Of a stretch of DNA of 64,000 bases, positions 1 through 9,250 are shown one piece after another. Position numbers and translations under genes: made by a program. Position 1 is the stretch's first letter; each line of letters opens with the position of its first letter. Source of the stretch: Deltaproteobacteria bacterium (GTDB lineage: Bacteria > Desulfobacterota > Desulfobulbia > Desulfobulbales > Desulfocapsaceae); the NCBI GenBank assembly GCA_026388715.1, contig JAPLJF010000035.1, forward strand, positions 158,429-222,428, in the 5' to 3' direction. The notes below the pieces were generated by a model. That model saw only the letters and a list, made by a program, of their open reading frames with translations, was not told the origin of the DNA and searched no databases.

Positions 1-108
1 TTTGTTTACGGCACCTTATGCCGCCTCCAAGAAACAGCAATCTTTTCAGCTGGTTCTTGGGGTGGCGTCTTGCATATAACACATAAATAACAGACAAGGA
101 GCCGTTCC
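1..108 (+). repeat. Two-hairpin repeat, copy A (cut by window start)
   Basis: The stretch begins inside the element. It has the conserved core gtttacggcaccttatgcc (bases 4-22), then a second hairpin (arms about 20-38 and 49-66) with a loop resembling those at 11138-11187 and 57185-57233. It closes with a degenerate copy of the outer inverted repeat near 98-108. The stem bases differ from the other copies while pairing is largely kept. It lies downstream of trpS. The first hairpin is mostly outside the window. Confidence 0.7.
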
Positions 109-118
109 TACCAATTCA

Positions 119-163
119 AACGCCAAAAGGCTCTACTGTTTTCAGATAGAGCCTTTTGGCGTT
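119..163 (-). terminator. Hairpin terminator downstream of trpS
   Basis: Perfect 17-bp inverted repeat (119-135 and 147-163) around an 11-nt loop, about 40 bases past the trpS stop codon. The stem contains an A-run/T-run pair, so it could terminate in both directions. There is no long U tract after it on the minus strand, so termination is inferred from position and stem strength. Confidence 0.6.
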
Positions 164-205
164 CAACTGACAAATGATCTTTTCTTTTCCGTCTGCCTGT
201 CTTTT

Positions 206-1171
206 TCAGTACTTCAACCCCACACGCTCACGCACCAGTTCCAGAGTCACCATAGCCTTCGCCCGTGCCTTATCGGCTCCCATTTTCAGAATCTCTCGCA
301 GCATGGCAGGATCAGCAAGATATTCAGCCTTTTTCCTCCGTGCCTCGGCAAAATAGTCACTGATAAGATCCAGCAGTTCCAATTTGATATACCCATAGGC
401 CGCGCCCCCACCCACATAGAGATCACGCACCTCCTGCAAGCGTTCTGGCGTGGCAAAGAGTTTCAACATGGCAAAGAGGTTACATTTGTCAGGATCCTTG
501 GGGACCTCCACCGGCGTGGCATCCGTCTCAATGGCCATGACCCTTTTCTTCAGGGCTTTTCCTTCCAGAAAGATCGGAATGGTGTTCCCATAGGACTTGG
601 ACATCTTCCGCCCGTCCAGGCCGGGAACAATGGCCATTGCCTTATTGATGGCCGGTTCCGGCACGACAAAGGTCTCGCCAAAGGTTTTGTTAAATTTCTG
701 GGCCAGGTCACGGGCCACCTCCAGGTGCTGTTTCTGATCCTGCCCGACAGGAACCTGATCTGCCTGATAGAGCAGGATATCAGCGGCCATGAGCACAGGA
801 TAGGAAAAAAGCCCATGACTGGGCTCAATACCATTGGCCACTTTATCCTTATAGGAATGACAGCGTTCAATAAGGCCCATGGGCGCGATAGTGGACAGGA
901 TCCAGGTCAGTTCACACACCTCCGGCACATCCGACTGCACCCAGAAGGTACATCGTTCAGGATCAAGCCCCAAGGCCAGAAAATCAGCGGCGGCTTCAAG
1001 GGTGCCGGTGGCCAGACGATTACGGTCATGAACCGAGGTCATGGCATGCAGATCAACGATAAAGACATACAGATCCGAGCTCTCCATCTGCGAAATCATG
1101 GTCTGCATCATGCCAAAGTAGTTGCCGATATGAAGCTGACCGGACGGTTGAATTCCAGATAAAATTTTCAT
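206..1171 (-). CDS. trpS: Tryptophanyl-tRNA synthetase
   Basis: Class I aminoacyl-tRNA synthetase that charges tRNA-Trp with tryptophan using ATP. The 321-residue protein has the usual bacterial length. The HIGN signature sits at residues 14-17, in the family N-terminal context of SGIQPSG, and the KMSKS loop follows near residue 195 (GLDGRKMSKSYGN). The ATG start is directly before the conserved N-terminus, so it is secure, although no strong ribosome binding site precedes it. The gene appears monocistronic, with hairpins on both flanks. Confidence 0.97.
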   Translation of the reverse strand: MKILSGIQPSGQLHIGNYFGMMQTMISQMESSDLYVFIVDLHAMTSVHDRNRLATGTLEAAADFLALGLDPERCTFWVQSDVPEVCELTWILSTIAPMGLIERCHSYKDKVANGIEPSHGLFSYPVLMAADILLYQADQVPVGQDQKQHLEVARDLAQKFNKTFGETFVVPEPAINKAMAIVPGLDGRKMSKSYGNTIPIFLEGKALKKRVMAIETDATPVEVPKDPDKCNLFAMLKLFATPERLQEVRDLYVGGGAAYGYIKLELLDLISDYFAEARRKKAEYLADPAMLREILKMGADKARAKAMVTLELVRERVGLKY

Positions 1172-1263
1172 GATAATAAATAATTACAAAGAGATATGAA
1201 GTCAGAAAATGCGGACGGCACCTTTAAGAACATTGAAACAAAGCACCATACCGTAAAAACAAA

Positions 1264-1306
1264 AAAAAAGGGAGTGAGAAAAACCTCTTTCCTCACTCCC
1301 TTTTTT
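1264..1306. terminator. Bidirectional rho-independent terminator
   Basis: Inverted repeat aaaaaagggagtgag (1264-1278) and ctcactccctttttt (1292-1306) with an A-run on one side and a T-run on the other. It lies just past the dnaK stop, so it ends the grpE-dnaK transcript, and it also separates that unit from trpS. Confidence 0.9.
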
Positions 1307-1351
1307 CAGCCTTGCTTCCAAGTTGATTGGCTTGGGCTACAGCCCTCGCCC

Positions 1352-3268
1352 TTATTTCTTGTCGTCTTTGACCTCTTCAAAGTCGGCATCGACCACATCG
1401 TCATCTTTTGCCGCACCGCCAGTCGCACCGCCTGCTGCATGGCCCGTATCGGTCCCGTGCTGAGAGGCCTGGGCATACATGAGCTCAGCCAGCTTGTGCG
1501 AAGCAGTAGTCAGCGCCTCAACCGCACTCTTCAGGATATCAATATCATCCCCGGCAGCAGCCGCTTTTACCTTCTCAATCTCTTTTTCAACATTGCCCTT
1601 GGTCTCGGCATCAACCTTGTCACCAAGTTCCTTGAGACTCTTCTGGGTCGCGTGGATCATGGCATCGGCATTATTCCGGGTATCAACCAGCTCCCGCCGC
1701 TTATGATCCTCCTCGGCATGCAGCTCGGCATCCCGGGTCATCTTCTCAATATCATCCTTGGAAAGTCCCGAAGAGGCAGTAATACGGATGGACTGTTCCT
1801 TGCCGGTCCCCAGGTCTTTGGCCGAGACATGGAGGATACCATTGGCATCAAGGTCAAAGGAGACCTCAATCTGCGGAACACCACGAGGGGCCATGGGGAT
1901 ATCCGACAGCTCAAAACGCCCGATGGTCTTATTATCCTGGGCCATTTCCCGCTCACCCTGCAAGACATGGATGGATACTGCCGGCTGATTATCAGCGGCC
2001 GTTGAGAAGATCTGACTCTTCTTGGTGGGGATGGTGGTATTCTTCTCGATCAGTTTGGTGGACACCCCACCCAGGGTCTCGATGCCAAGGGAGAGAGGAG
2101 TCACATCAAGAAGAAGCACATCCTTGACATCACCACCCAGAACACCGCCCTGAATAGCCGCGCCGATGGCCACGACCTCATCAGGATTCACGCCCTTATG
2201 CGGTTCCTGGCCGAAGATCTCCTTGACCTTGGCCTGAACCTTGGGCATGCGGGTCATACCACCCACCAGGATGATCTCGTTTATATCCTTGGCAGTCAGT
2301 CCGGCATCTTTCAACGCCGTGCGGCAGGGGGCAACAGTACGCTCAATCAGGTCATCGACCAGGCTCTCAAGTTTTGCCCGGCTCAGCTTGATATTCAGAT
2401 GCTTGGGACCTGAGGCATCAGCCGTGATAAAGGGGAGATTGATATCGGTCTCCATCGTGGTGGAGAGCTCCATCTTGGCCTTTTCGGCCTCTTCCTTCAA
2501 ACGCTGGAGGGCCATTTTATCCTTGCGCAAATCAATGCCCTGACTCCGGTTAAACTCATCGGCCAGCCAGTTGACAATCCGCATATCAAAGTCTTCACCG
2601 CCAAGAAAGGTATCACCATTAGTGGATTTTACCTCAAAGACACCTTCGCCGATCTCAAGGACGGAGATATCAAAAGTGCCGCCGCCAAGATCAAAGACCG
2701 CAATCTTCTCCTCGCCTTTTTTGTCAAGGCCATAAGCCAGGGCAGCTGCTGTCGGCTCGTTGATGATCCGCAACACATTCAGTCCTGCGATCTTGCCGGC
2801 ATCCTTGGTGGCTTGACGCTGGGCATCGTTGAAATAGGCCGGAACCGTGACCACGGCGTCCGTGACCTCTTCTCCCAGATATTCCTCAGCGGTCTTCTTC
2901 ATCTTGCCCAGGATCATGGCTGAGATCTCGGCCGGGGTATAGCTCTTGCCGTCCACTTCAATGTTGGCCGCACCACCTTTTCCTGACACAATCTTAAACG
3001 GGCTGATTTCAACAGACTTCTTCACTTCAGCATCATTAAAATTACGGCCGATCAAGCGTTTGACCGCATACAGGGTTCGCTCGGGATTGGTGACGGCCTG
3101 ACGCTTGGCGACCTGCCCGACAATACGTTCGTTATTATCGCTGAAGGCCACAATCGAAGGGGTTGTCCGGTTACCCTCGACATTAGCAATTACCTTGGGA
3201 TCGCCACCTTCCATAATTGCCACGCATGAATTGGTCGTTCCCAGATCTATTCCAATTATCTTTCCCAT
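1352..3268 (-). CDS. dnaK: Chaperone DnaK (Hsp70)
   Basis: ATP-dependent cytoplasmic Hsp70 chaperone that works with GrpE and DnaJ. The 638-residue protein is full length. The nucleotide-binding domain starts with [12 protein letters not shown] and has the phosphate-2 loop [15 protein letters not shown] and the adenosine motif GGMTRMP. The substrate domain follows, and a Gly/Ala-rich tail ends in EEVKDDKK, the usual bacterial C-terminal type. A good binding site (aaggagaga) precedes the ATG. It is the second gene after grpE, 195 bases downstream. No dnaJ is next to it. Confidence 0.98.
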   Translation of the reverse strand: MGKIIGIDLGTTNSCVAIMEGGDPKVIANVEGNRTTPSIVAFSDNNERIVGQVAKRQAVTNPERTLYAVKRLIGRNFNDAEVKKSVEISPFKIVSGKGGAANIEVDGKSYTPAEISAMILGKMKKTAEEYLGEEVTDAVVTVPAYFNDAQRQATKDAGKIAGLNVLRIINEPTAAALAYGLDKKGEEKIAVFDLGGGTFDISVLEIGEGVFEVKSTNGDTFLGGEDFDMRIVNWLADEFNRSQGIDLRKDKMALQRLKEEAEKAKMELSTTMETDINLPFITADASGPKHLNIKLSRAKLESLVDDLIERTVAPCRTALKDAGLTAKDINEIILVGGMTRMPKVQAKVKEIFGQEPHKGVNPDEVVAIGAAIQGGVLGGDVKDVLLLDVTPLSLGIETLGGVSTKLIEKNTTIPTKKSQIFSTAADNQPAVSIHVLQGEREMAQDNKTIGRFELSDIPMAPRGVPQIEVSFDLDANGILHVSAKDLGTGKEQSIRITASSGLSKDDIEKMTRDAELHAEEDHKRRELVDTRNNADAMIHATQKSLKELGDKVDAETKGNVEKEIEKVKAAAAGDDIDILKSAVEALTTASHKLAELMYAQASQHGTDTGHAAGGATGGAAKDDDVVDADFEEVKDDKK

Positions 3269-3297
3269 GATAGTATCTCTCCTTGTCTCAAGATATA

Positions 3298-3321
3298 AAA
3301 AGAGGTCATTTTGTCCTCTTT
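3298..3321 (-). other. Small hairpin between grpE and dnaK
   Basis: Inverted repeat aaagagg/cctcttt around a 9-nt loop, 30-50 bases upstream of dnaK in the grpE-dnaK spacer. It has no T-run on the minus strand, so it may be an mRNA processing or stability element rather than a terminator. Weak evidence. Confidence 0.3.
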
Positions 3322-3463
3322 GTTCAAATAACCTTTGTTGTCAATTTCATCAATTGCCTTTGATTCCAGCACCAAGCCATCATCTTTCAGGCAGAATTTA
3401 TAATGTGCATTATCCTGTTTTTGTCAAGAGAAGCGCGCATCCTTTCCCAGTTCAAAGCATAAA

Positions 3464-4000
3464 TCAAGACGCGGCCTTGCCTGATGAGACAATCACCTTG
3501 GCAACACGCAGCAGACGATCTTTATAATAATACCCTTTTTCAAACTCACTCAACACATGACTGGCCGGGACAACATCACTGGCCTCCATGGCCAAGGCCT
3601 CCTGGACATTTGGATCAAAGGGCTTACCAACACTGTCAACAGACCTTACCTCGAACTTCTCCAGTGTCGCCAACAGGCTTTTCAGGGTAAGCTGTACCCC
3701 TTCCAACAGGGCAGCCAGATTCTGCTCCGCAGCGACTCCTGTCACCACACCCTGGGCCAACGCTCGTTCCAGATTATCAACAACGGGCAAAAACTCTCGC
3801 AACACAAACTCACCAGCATACTTCATGGCCGCATTGCGATCCCGCTCCATCCGTTTTTTATAGTTGTCAAAGTCAGCGGCGGCCCGCAATATCTTATCGC
3901 GGAATCCAGCTATTTCTTCCTGGGCCGCAATCAGCTTGTCCTCAGCCGACCCCGCATCCTCGGCGGCCCCCTCTTCTGATTCTTTAGCTGCGTGTTCCAT
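3464..4000 (-). CDS. grpE: Nucleotide exchange factor GrpE
   Basis: Exchanges ADP for ATP on DnaK. An acidic, charged N-terminal region leads into a long coiled coil (around FRDKILRAAADFDNYKKRMERD), followed by the beta domain with the family ending (VLSEFEKGYYYKDRLLRVAKVIVS). The frame is open to a TTG at 4087, but that adds an untypical hydrophobic Cys-rich stretch. I chose the ATG at 4000 (178 residues), which has aaggaagagg 11 bases upstream. A GTG at 4051 is a possible alternative. First gene of the grpE-dnaK unit. Confidence 0.93.
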   Translation of the reverse strand: MEHAAKESEEGAAEDAGSAEDKLIAAQEEIAGFRDKILRAAADFDNYKKRMERDRNAAMKYAGEFVLREFLPVVDNLERALAQGVVTGVAAEQNLAALLEGVQLTLKSLLATLEKFEVRSVDSVGKPFDPNVQEALAMEASDVVPASHVLSEFEKGYYYKDRLLRVAKVIVSSGKAAS

Positions 4001-4140
4001 TTTTTCCAGAACCTCTTCCTTCCCTTGCTCTTTACCCACCGGTTCCTCCACTTTCTCGAGATAACAAGACAGACACAACCACACCAAAGCATCCAGTGCT
4101 TCATGAACGCCTGCTTTTATTGATTTACAACACGTAATGA

Positions 4141-4169
4141 ATAATAAGTAGCCCCATTTTCATTGTCAA
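4141..4169 (-). promoter_or_regulatory. Sigma-70-type promoter for grpE-dnaK
   Basis: Minus strand: TTGACA (4169-4164), 17-bp spacer, TATTAT (4146-4141). This is a near-consensus housekeeping promoter. No CIRCE repeat and no clear heat-shock sigma-32 motif was seen, so heat control, if any, is not explained here. Confidence 0.7.
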
Positions 4170-4296
4170 GACAGGAAAGAGACGAACATCTTCTGTTGCC
4201 ATTTCTGGTTCTTCTTTACACAAAATTCACTTCCACCTCCGGCGAACGGTCAAGCCGTCCCTCTGAAACGCACTACACTTCCATATTGCGGTTCCC

Positions 4297-4325
4297 TTGA
4301 AATTTGCGAAAAAAGACAATATAGT
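4297..4325 (+). promoter_or_regulatory. Sigma-70-type promoter for ahbD
   Basis: TTGAAA (4297-4302), 17-bp spacer, TATAGT (4320-4325), placing a transcript start near 4332, about 54 bases before the ahbD ATG. Confidence 0.65.
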
Positions 4326-4385
4326 GTCGTCACATGTCAAAAATATCTTTCCAACAATAAGGCTACATTTTAGCGGAGCAGCAAC

Positions 4386-5447
4386 ATGGATTTTGAACCT
4401 AAATGGATAGCCTGGGAGATCACCCGGCGATGCAACCTGAAATGCGTCCACTGCCGCTCTTCTTCCACCCTTGAGGCGGATGATCATCCAGACTTCCCTT
4501 TCACCGAGGCCACCCGTATCCTCGACGATATCGTTTCGTATGCCAACCCGGTTGTTGTGCTCTCCGGCGGCGAACCGCTGTTGCGCAAAGATGTATTTGA
4601 GATCGCCAGATATGGCACTGACAAAGGCCTGCGCATGTGTCTCGCCACCAATGGCACCCTGGTAACCCAGGATATCTGCACTAAAATCAAAGACGCCGGA
4701 ATCAAGATGGTATCCCTCAGTCTGGACGGGGCCAAGGCTGAGACCCACGACAATTTCAGGAATCAGGCTGGCGCCTTTGCCGGAACCATGAATGCCATCC
4801 GCCTCTTTAATGAAAACAAGATTCCCTTTCTGATCAACTCCTCCTTTACCGCCCGCAACAGGGAAGAGATCCCGGAAATCTATAAACTGGTCAAATCCCT
4901 TGGCGCCTCAGCCTGGTATATGTTCATGATCGTGCCCACCGGACGCGGCGAAGATATCATGGACGAACTGATCCCGGAAAAGGTATATGATGAGATCCTG
5001 GAATGGCATTACCAGGTGGAAAAAGAAGAGAATGAACTCCTGATGCGACCAACCTGCGCCCCCCACTACTACCGGATCGTCAGACAGAAGGCCAAAGAAG
5101 AGGGCAGCGTCTTCAAGCGGCGCAATCTGAAATTTTCGACAGGCGGCTCCAAAGGCTGCCTGGCCGGCCAGCTCATCTGCCTGATTGACGTGGACGAGAA
5201 CATCCTGCCCTGCAGCTATTTTCCCAAGTCTGCCGGCAATCTGAAAGAACTCTCCTTCAAGAAGATCTGGGAGGATTCCTCCCTCTTCCATGAACTGCGT
5301 GACTTCAAGGGCTACAAAGACAACTGCGGACGCTGTGAATATGTGAACGTCTGTGGCGGCTGCCGGGCACGGGCCTATGCCATGACCGGCGACTATCTGG
5401 CCCAGGAACCTTTTTGCAGTTATGTGCCTGGAACAAGGCTTCCATAG
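4386..5447 (+). CDS. ahbD: Radical SAM heme b synthase, AhbD type
   Basis: Probable AhbD, which converts iron-coproporphyrin III to heme b by radical decarboxylation in the siroheme-dependent heme route of sulfate reducers and archaea. The 353-residue protein has the radical SAM CxxxCxxC cluster at residues 16-23 (CNLKCVHC), the GGEP motif, and a Cys-rich C-terminal auxiliary-cluster region (GCLAG..., [19 protein letters not shown]). A ggag site precedes the ATG. It is followed by hemE on the same strand. AhbC and NirJ are close relatives; the AIR-like [11 protein letters not shown] start and the C-terminal pattern favour AhbD. Confidence 0.8.
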   Translation: MDFEPKWIAWEITRRCNLKCVHCRSSSTLEADDHPDFPFTEATRILDDIVSYANPVVVLSGGEPLLRKDVFEIARYGTDKGLRMCLATNGTLVTQDICTKIKDAGIKMVSLSLDGAKAETHDNFRNQAGAFAGTMNAIRLFNENKIPFLINSSFTARNREEIPEIYKLVKSLGASAWYMFMIVPTGRGEDIMDELIPEKVYDEILEWHYQVEKEENELLMRPTCAPHYYRIVRQKAKEEGSVFKRRNLKFSTGGSKGCLAGQLICLIDVDENILPCSYFPKSAGNLKELSFKKIWEDSSLFHELRDFKGYKDNCGRCEYVNVCGGCRARAYAMTGDYLAQEPFCSYVPGTRLP

Positions 5448-5488
5448 TGTAACTCTTCACCATATTCATACCGAAACGAACAAATTCC

Positions 5489-5558
5489 TCGCGCAGAGGC
5501 GCAGTGACGCTGAGAAGGACAATAAAGGACTTGCTCAGCACCTCCGCGTCTCAGCGCG
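5489..5558. repeat. Imperfect inverted repeat, GC-rich
   Basis: tcgcgc-agaggcgcagtgacgctgag type arm (5489-5514) and its imperfect reverse complement (5534-5558) around a 19-base loop in the ahbD-hemE spacer. It would form a strong RNA hairpin between the two genes. Sequences of this style recur between genes in many bacterial genomes, from memory; only this copy is visible here. Confidence 0.5.
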
Positions 5559-5591
5559 AAAAATATTCACCCTTCACCTTTTAACTCAATT

Positions 5592-6611
5592 ATGAACGAT
5601 ACATTCCTCAAGGCCTGCCGCGGTGAAAAGACCAGCTACACCCCCATCTGGATCATGCGCCAGGCGGGTCGCTACCTCCCTGAATATCAGAAGGTACGCG
5701 GCAACGTCACCTTTCTTGAACTGTGCAAGACGCCAGAACTGTGCGTGGAGGTAAGCCTGCAACCTGTTGATATCCTGGGTGTGGACGCGGCAATCCTCTT
5801 CTCAGACATTCTCATCCCCATGGAGGCCATGGGCACGCCCCTTACCTTCTCTGAAGGCCATGGCCCCATCTTCCCGGAACCCATCCGCGACCAGGCCGCC
5901 ATTGACCGACTCATTGTGCCGGACCCGGATATCCACACCGGTTTTGTCATGGAGACCATCCGTCTCCTGCGCAAGGAGCTGAAGGTGCCCCTGATTGGCT
6001 TTTCCGGCGCGCCCTTCACCCTGGCCACCTATCTGATCGAAGGCGGATCCTCCAAGGTCTTCTGGGAGACCAAGAAGATGATGTTCACAGAACCCCAGCT
6101 CTTCCATAACCTGATGGAAAAAATCACCGCCTGCACCAGCCTCTACCTCCAGGCCCAGGCCAGGGCCGGTGCTCAGGCCCTGCAGATATTTGATTCCTGG
6201 GCTGGAGTCCTGGCCCCCTGCGATTTTGAAGAATTTGCCCTGCCCTATGTGCAACGGATTATCAGCGACCTGCAGGATACCGGTCTTCCCATCATCTATT
6301 TCGCCAATAACGGGGCGACCCTGCTTGAGCTCTCAGTTCAGTCCGGCGCCGATGTCCTCGGACTGGACTGGCGGATCAACATCGGCGATGCCATCAAACA
6401 GGTGGGGGACAAGGCAGTCCAGGGCAACCTTGATCCCTTTGCCCTGATGCTGCCCAAAGACAAACTGCGCCAGCGCATCCAGAACCTGTTGAATGGAGCC
6501 AAGGATGCCCATGGTCACATCTTCAATCTGGGACATGGCATCCACCAGTTTACCCCGCCGGATCAGGCCAGAATGGCTATCGATGCCGTCCATGAACTGA
6601 GCGCCAGATAA
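5592..6611 (+). CDS. hemE: Uroporphyrinogen decarboxylase
   Basis: Decarboxylates uroporphyrinogen III to coproporphyrinogen III in the classical heme pathway. The 339-residue protein has the usual length and signatures: PIWIMRQAGRYLPEY near the N-terminus, the catalytic-Asp segment AILFSDIL, GFSGAPFTLATYL, and the C-terminal FNLGHGIHQFTPPD. These mark it as true HemE rather than a related corrinoid methyltransferase. It follows ahbD by 144 bases. The pairing is notable, since the Ahb route starts from siroheme and does not need HemE. Confidence 0.95.
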   Translation: MNDTFLKACRGEKTSYTPIWIMRQAGRYLPEYQKVRGNVTFLELCKTPELCVEVSLQPVDILGVDAAILFSDILIPMEAMGTPLTFSEGHGPIFPEPIRDQAAIDRLIVPDPDIHTGFVMETIRLLRKELKVPLIGFSGAPFTLATYLIEGGSSKVFWETKKMMFTEPQLFHNLMEKITACTSLYLQAQARAGAQALQIFDSWAGVLAPCDFEEFALPYVQRIISDLQDTGLPIIYFANNGATLLELSVQSGADVLGLDWRINIGDAIKQVGDKAVQGNLDPFALMLPKDKLRQRIQNLLNGAKDAHGHIFNLGHGIHQFTPPDQARMAIDAVHELSAR

Positions 6612-6636
6612 GAAAGGATATCTCAAGAACAACGAT

Positions 6637-7254
6637 ATGAGCGAACCGATTCCCTCTATAGCCCAATGCCTGGCCCTGATGGATCGGTATGCCATGTTCG
6701 ACAATATCCGGGCCCACTCCCTGACCGTGGCCAGCGTAGCTGAAGCGTTATTGACTGGTATGGCTGAAACAAGGATATCCGGCACGAACGTGCCGGACAC
6801 TGATCTGGTAGTGGCTGGGGCCCTGCTCCACGACATTGCCAAGACACTCTGCCTGGGAAACAAATGTGACCATGCCAGAACAGGGCGCGATATCTGCATG
6901 GAACTTGGCTATCCAGCCATTGGCGAGATCGTCAGAGAACATGTGACACTCAAAGATTTCTCAATCGACCGTTACACCCAAGGGATCTTTTTTGCAAAAG
7001 AGATTGTCTACTATGCCGACAAACGGGTCCGCCATGACAGCATTGTCTCTTTGCATGAACGGATGGCCTATATCATTGAGCGTTATGGCAACCAGGATCA
7101 GCTGCGCCATCAGCAGATTGAAGAGAATTTTCAACGCTGCCGGATCCTGGAGCAGCATCTCTTTTCCCATATAAGCTTTACCGCAACTGAACTGGCAGGC
7201 AAGGTTGCAACAGAGAGAAAACCTCACGACTTAAACCTGGCGACAAGAGAATGA
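6637..7254 (+). CDS. HD-domain phosphohydrolase
   Basis: A 205-residue HD-superfamily protein. Metal-binding residues are visible as the first His (NIRAHSLTVA), the HD pair (GALLHDIAKT), and a later His in VREHVTLKDF. It resembles the small HDIG-type hydrolases that act on nucleotides or phosphate esters; the substrate cannot be told. It starts 25 bases after hemE, so it is likely co-transcribed. The C-terminal tail of about 60 residues is predicted helical, without motifs I recognise. Confidence 0.8.
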   Translation: MSEPIPSIAQCLALMDRYAMFDNIRAHSLTVASVAEALLTGMAETRISGTNVPDTDLVVAGALLHDIAKTLCLGNKCDHARTGRDICMELGYPAIGEIVREHVTLKDFSIDRYTQGIFFAKEIVYYADKRVRHDSIVSLHERMAYIIERYGNQDQLRHQQIEENFQRCRILEQHLFSHISFTATELAGKVATERKPHDLNLATRE

Positions 7255-7305
7255 ATAGGGTCTTCGCTATTCCAATTGTCCAGCACTAAGCCTTCCCGGC
7301 ATTGT

Positions 7306-7340
7306 TCATGGTAATTCCTCCTGCCGAAATTTTACCATGA
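7306..7340. terminator. Hairpin between convergent genes
   Basis: Inverted repeat tcatggtaattcc / gaaattttaccatga around a short loop, placed between the convergent HD-hydrolase gene and the arylacetate-CoA ligase gene. It probably terminates from both sides. Confidence 0.55.
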
Positions 7341-7344
7341 GTTC

Positions 7345-8661
7345 TTAAATCTTTCTTTTATCAATGACCCGCTGACCTTTTCCTTCAAAGCGTTCCAAGG
7401 TCTTCTCCTCCACCAGTTTCACCGCCACACTGATACCAAGTTCTGAGGCCAGCCGGGACTTGATGGTGTCAATGAGAACACCCTGTTTCTTCATCTCATC
7501 GAAGAAATAGGATTCCTTGACCTCGACCATAACCGTGGCCTTGTCCTGATGATTCTCGCACTCAACCACAATACGATAATGGGGCGCGGTGCCATCAATA
7601 TCAAAGAGCACCGACTCAATCTGGGTGGGGAAGACATTGACCCCTTTGATGATCAAAATATCATCTGTCCGGCCAAAAATCCGGTGCATCCTTGTGAATG
7701 TGCGGCCACAGGGGCAGGGTTCCGGCAACAGACGGGTCAGACCGCGGGTCCGGTAGCGGATGACCGGATAGGCCTCCTTGGTCAGGGTGGTGATCACCAG
7801 CTCTCCCTGCTCGCCTGGTGGCAGAACCTCACCGGTATCGGGATCGATAATCTCGGGCAGAAAATGATCTTCAAAGATGTGCATGCCGCAATCTGTTTCC
7901 AGACACTGCATGGCAACTCCCGGCCCCATAACCTCAGAGAGACCATAGATATCAACGGCCTTGATATTCAGCTTGCGCTCCACCTCATCACGCATGTTTT
8001 CATTCCAGGGCTCGGTGCCAAAGATCCCTACCCGCAGGGAAAGGCTCTTCGGTCTTCGGGTCAACACCCAGCTCTGCCATGGCATCAGCGAGATTCAGGG
8101 CATAGGAAGGGGTGGCCAGGAGAACGCTGGAACCGAAATCCTGCATGATGGTGATCTGCTGTTTGGTATTGCCGCCGGGCGGCGGATGGCCATGGTCCCC
8201 AATCGCTCCACCCCGTAATGGGCGCCAAGACCACCGGTAAACAGACCATAACCGTAGGCATTATGGATCATGTCCCGTGACGTGGCCCCGGCGCAGGTCA
8301 GAGCCCTGGCCATGACCCCGGCCCAGGTCTCGATATCCTTTTTGGTGTAGGCAACCACAGTCGGCTTGCCGGTGGTACCGGATGAGGCATGCACCCGCAC
8401 CATCTGATCCATGGGCACCGTGAAGAACCCAAAGGGATAGCTATCCCGCAGGTCATCCTTGACCGTAAAAGGCAACCTCTGCAGATCAGTCAAAGTCTGG
8501 ATATCCGCAGGCTTGACCCCGGCGGCATCCATCTTGGCCCAATAGGGGGCAACCATATTATAGACCCGGGCCACCAGGTGTTTCAGTCGGGTCAGTTGGA
8601 TGGACTCAAGCCCGGCCCGAGGCAGGGTCTCGATTTCTTCTTCCCAATAAAGAGTTGTCAT
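7345..8661 (-). pseudogene. Arylacetate (phenylacetate)-CoA ligase, frameshifted
   Basis: PaaK-like adenylate-forming ligase that would activate phenylacetate or indoleacetate to the CoA thioester. The N-terminal part (8661 to about 8190) carries the P-loop-like [13 protein letters not shown]. The C-terminal part (from 8085) has [20 protein letters not shown] and [15 protein letters not shown]. Between them, near 8190 and 8065, the frame shifts by one base and then back, and the intervening sequence ([36 protein letters not shown]) reads only in another frame. Net length is preserved, so this is either a recent pseudogene or two sequencing indels. It lies 2 bases after iorB, in one operon. 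Confidence 0.85.
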
Positions 8662-8663
8662 TA

Positions 8664-9248
8664 TTATCCCTGACTGACCTTTCTGCCGACGGCAAAGGCC
8701 TGCAGATTCACATCCAGAAACCGTGCCGGCACCCGGGCGCTGATAATCCCCTCATACACTGAAGCGTCCATGGGCAGAAAGGTGGAAGCAGCGCCGACCA
8801 TCACCACATTGGCAGTTCGCACCTCGCCCACCTCCCGCGCCAGATCAAAGGCATCGACCAGCACCACCTTGATCCCCAAGGAAGTGATATGATCCAGCAC
8901 ATCCGCCGGATAGCTGGTCTGACCGGTGGCCACAGCAGGCGGCAGGATCTTCTGGGTATTGACGATCACCGTGCTGTCTTTGTGCAGATACGGCAGATAG
9001 CGAACCGCCTCCATCATCTCAAAGGCCACCTGAATATCGGCCCGCCCCGGCTCAATAAGGGGGGAATAGACCTTGTCACCATAACGCAGTTGGTCTGTTA
9101 CCAAACCGCCACGCTGGGCCATGCCATGGACTTCACTTTTTTTGGCATCATAGCCTGCCGCCAACAGGGCATAGGCCATGATCTCACTGGCCAGCAGAAT
9201 GCCCTGGCCGCCGACTCCCGAAAACAGGATGTTTCCTTGCGCTCCCAT
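8664..9248 (-). CDS. iorB: Indolepyruvate oxidoreductase beta subunit
   Basis: Gamma-type domain subunit of indolepyruvate:ferredoxin oxidoreductase, which oxidatively decarboxylates aryl pyruvates from aromatic amino acid transamination to arylacetyl-CoA and reduced ferredoxin. The 194-residue protein has the family start [17 protein letters not shown], and [12 protein letters not shown]. It lies 2 bases after iorA and 2 bases before the ligase gene, so the three form a tight operon. Confidence 0.93.
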   Translation of the reverse strand: MGAQGNILFSGVGGQGILLASEIMAYALLAAGYDAKKSEVHGMAQRGGLVTDQLRYGDKVYSPLIEPGRADIQVAFEMMEAVRYLPYLHKDSTVIVNTQKILPPAVATGQTSYPADVLDHITSLGIKVVLVDAFDLAREVGEVRTANVVMVGAASTFLPMDASVYEGIISARVPARFLDVNLQAFAVGRKVSQG

Positions 9249-9250
9249 CC

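Noticed and set aside
4088..4200. CIRCE or sigma-32 control ahead of grpE-dnaK
   Set aside because: No inverted repeat of the CIRCE type and no CCCCAT -10; the visible promoter is sigma-70-like.
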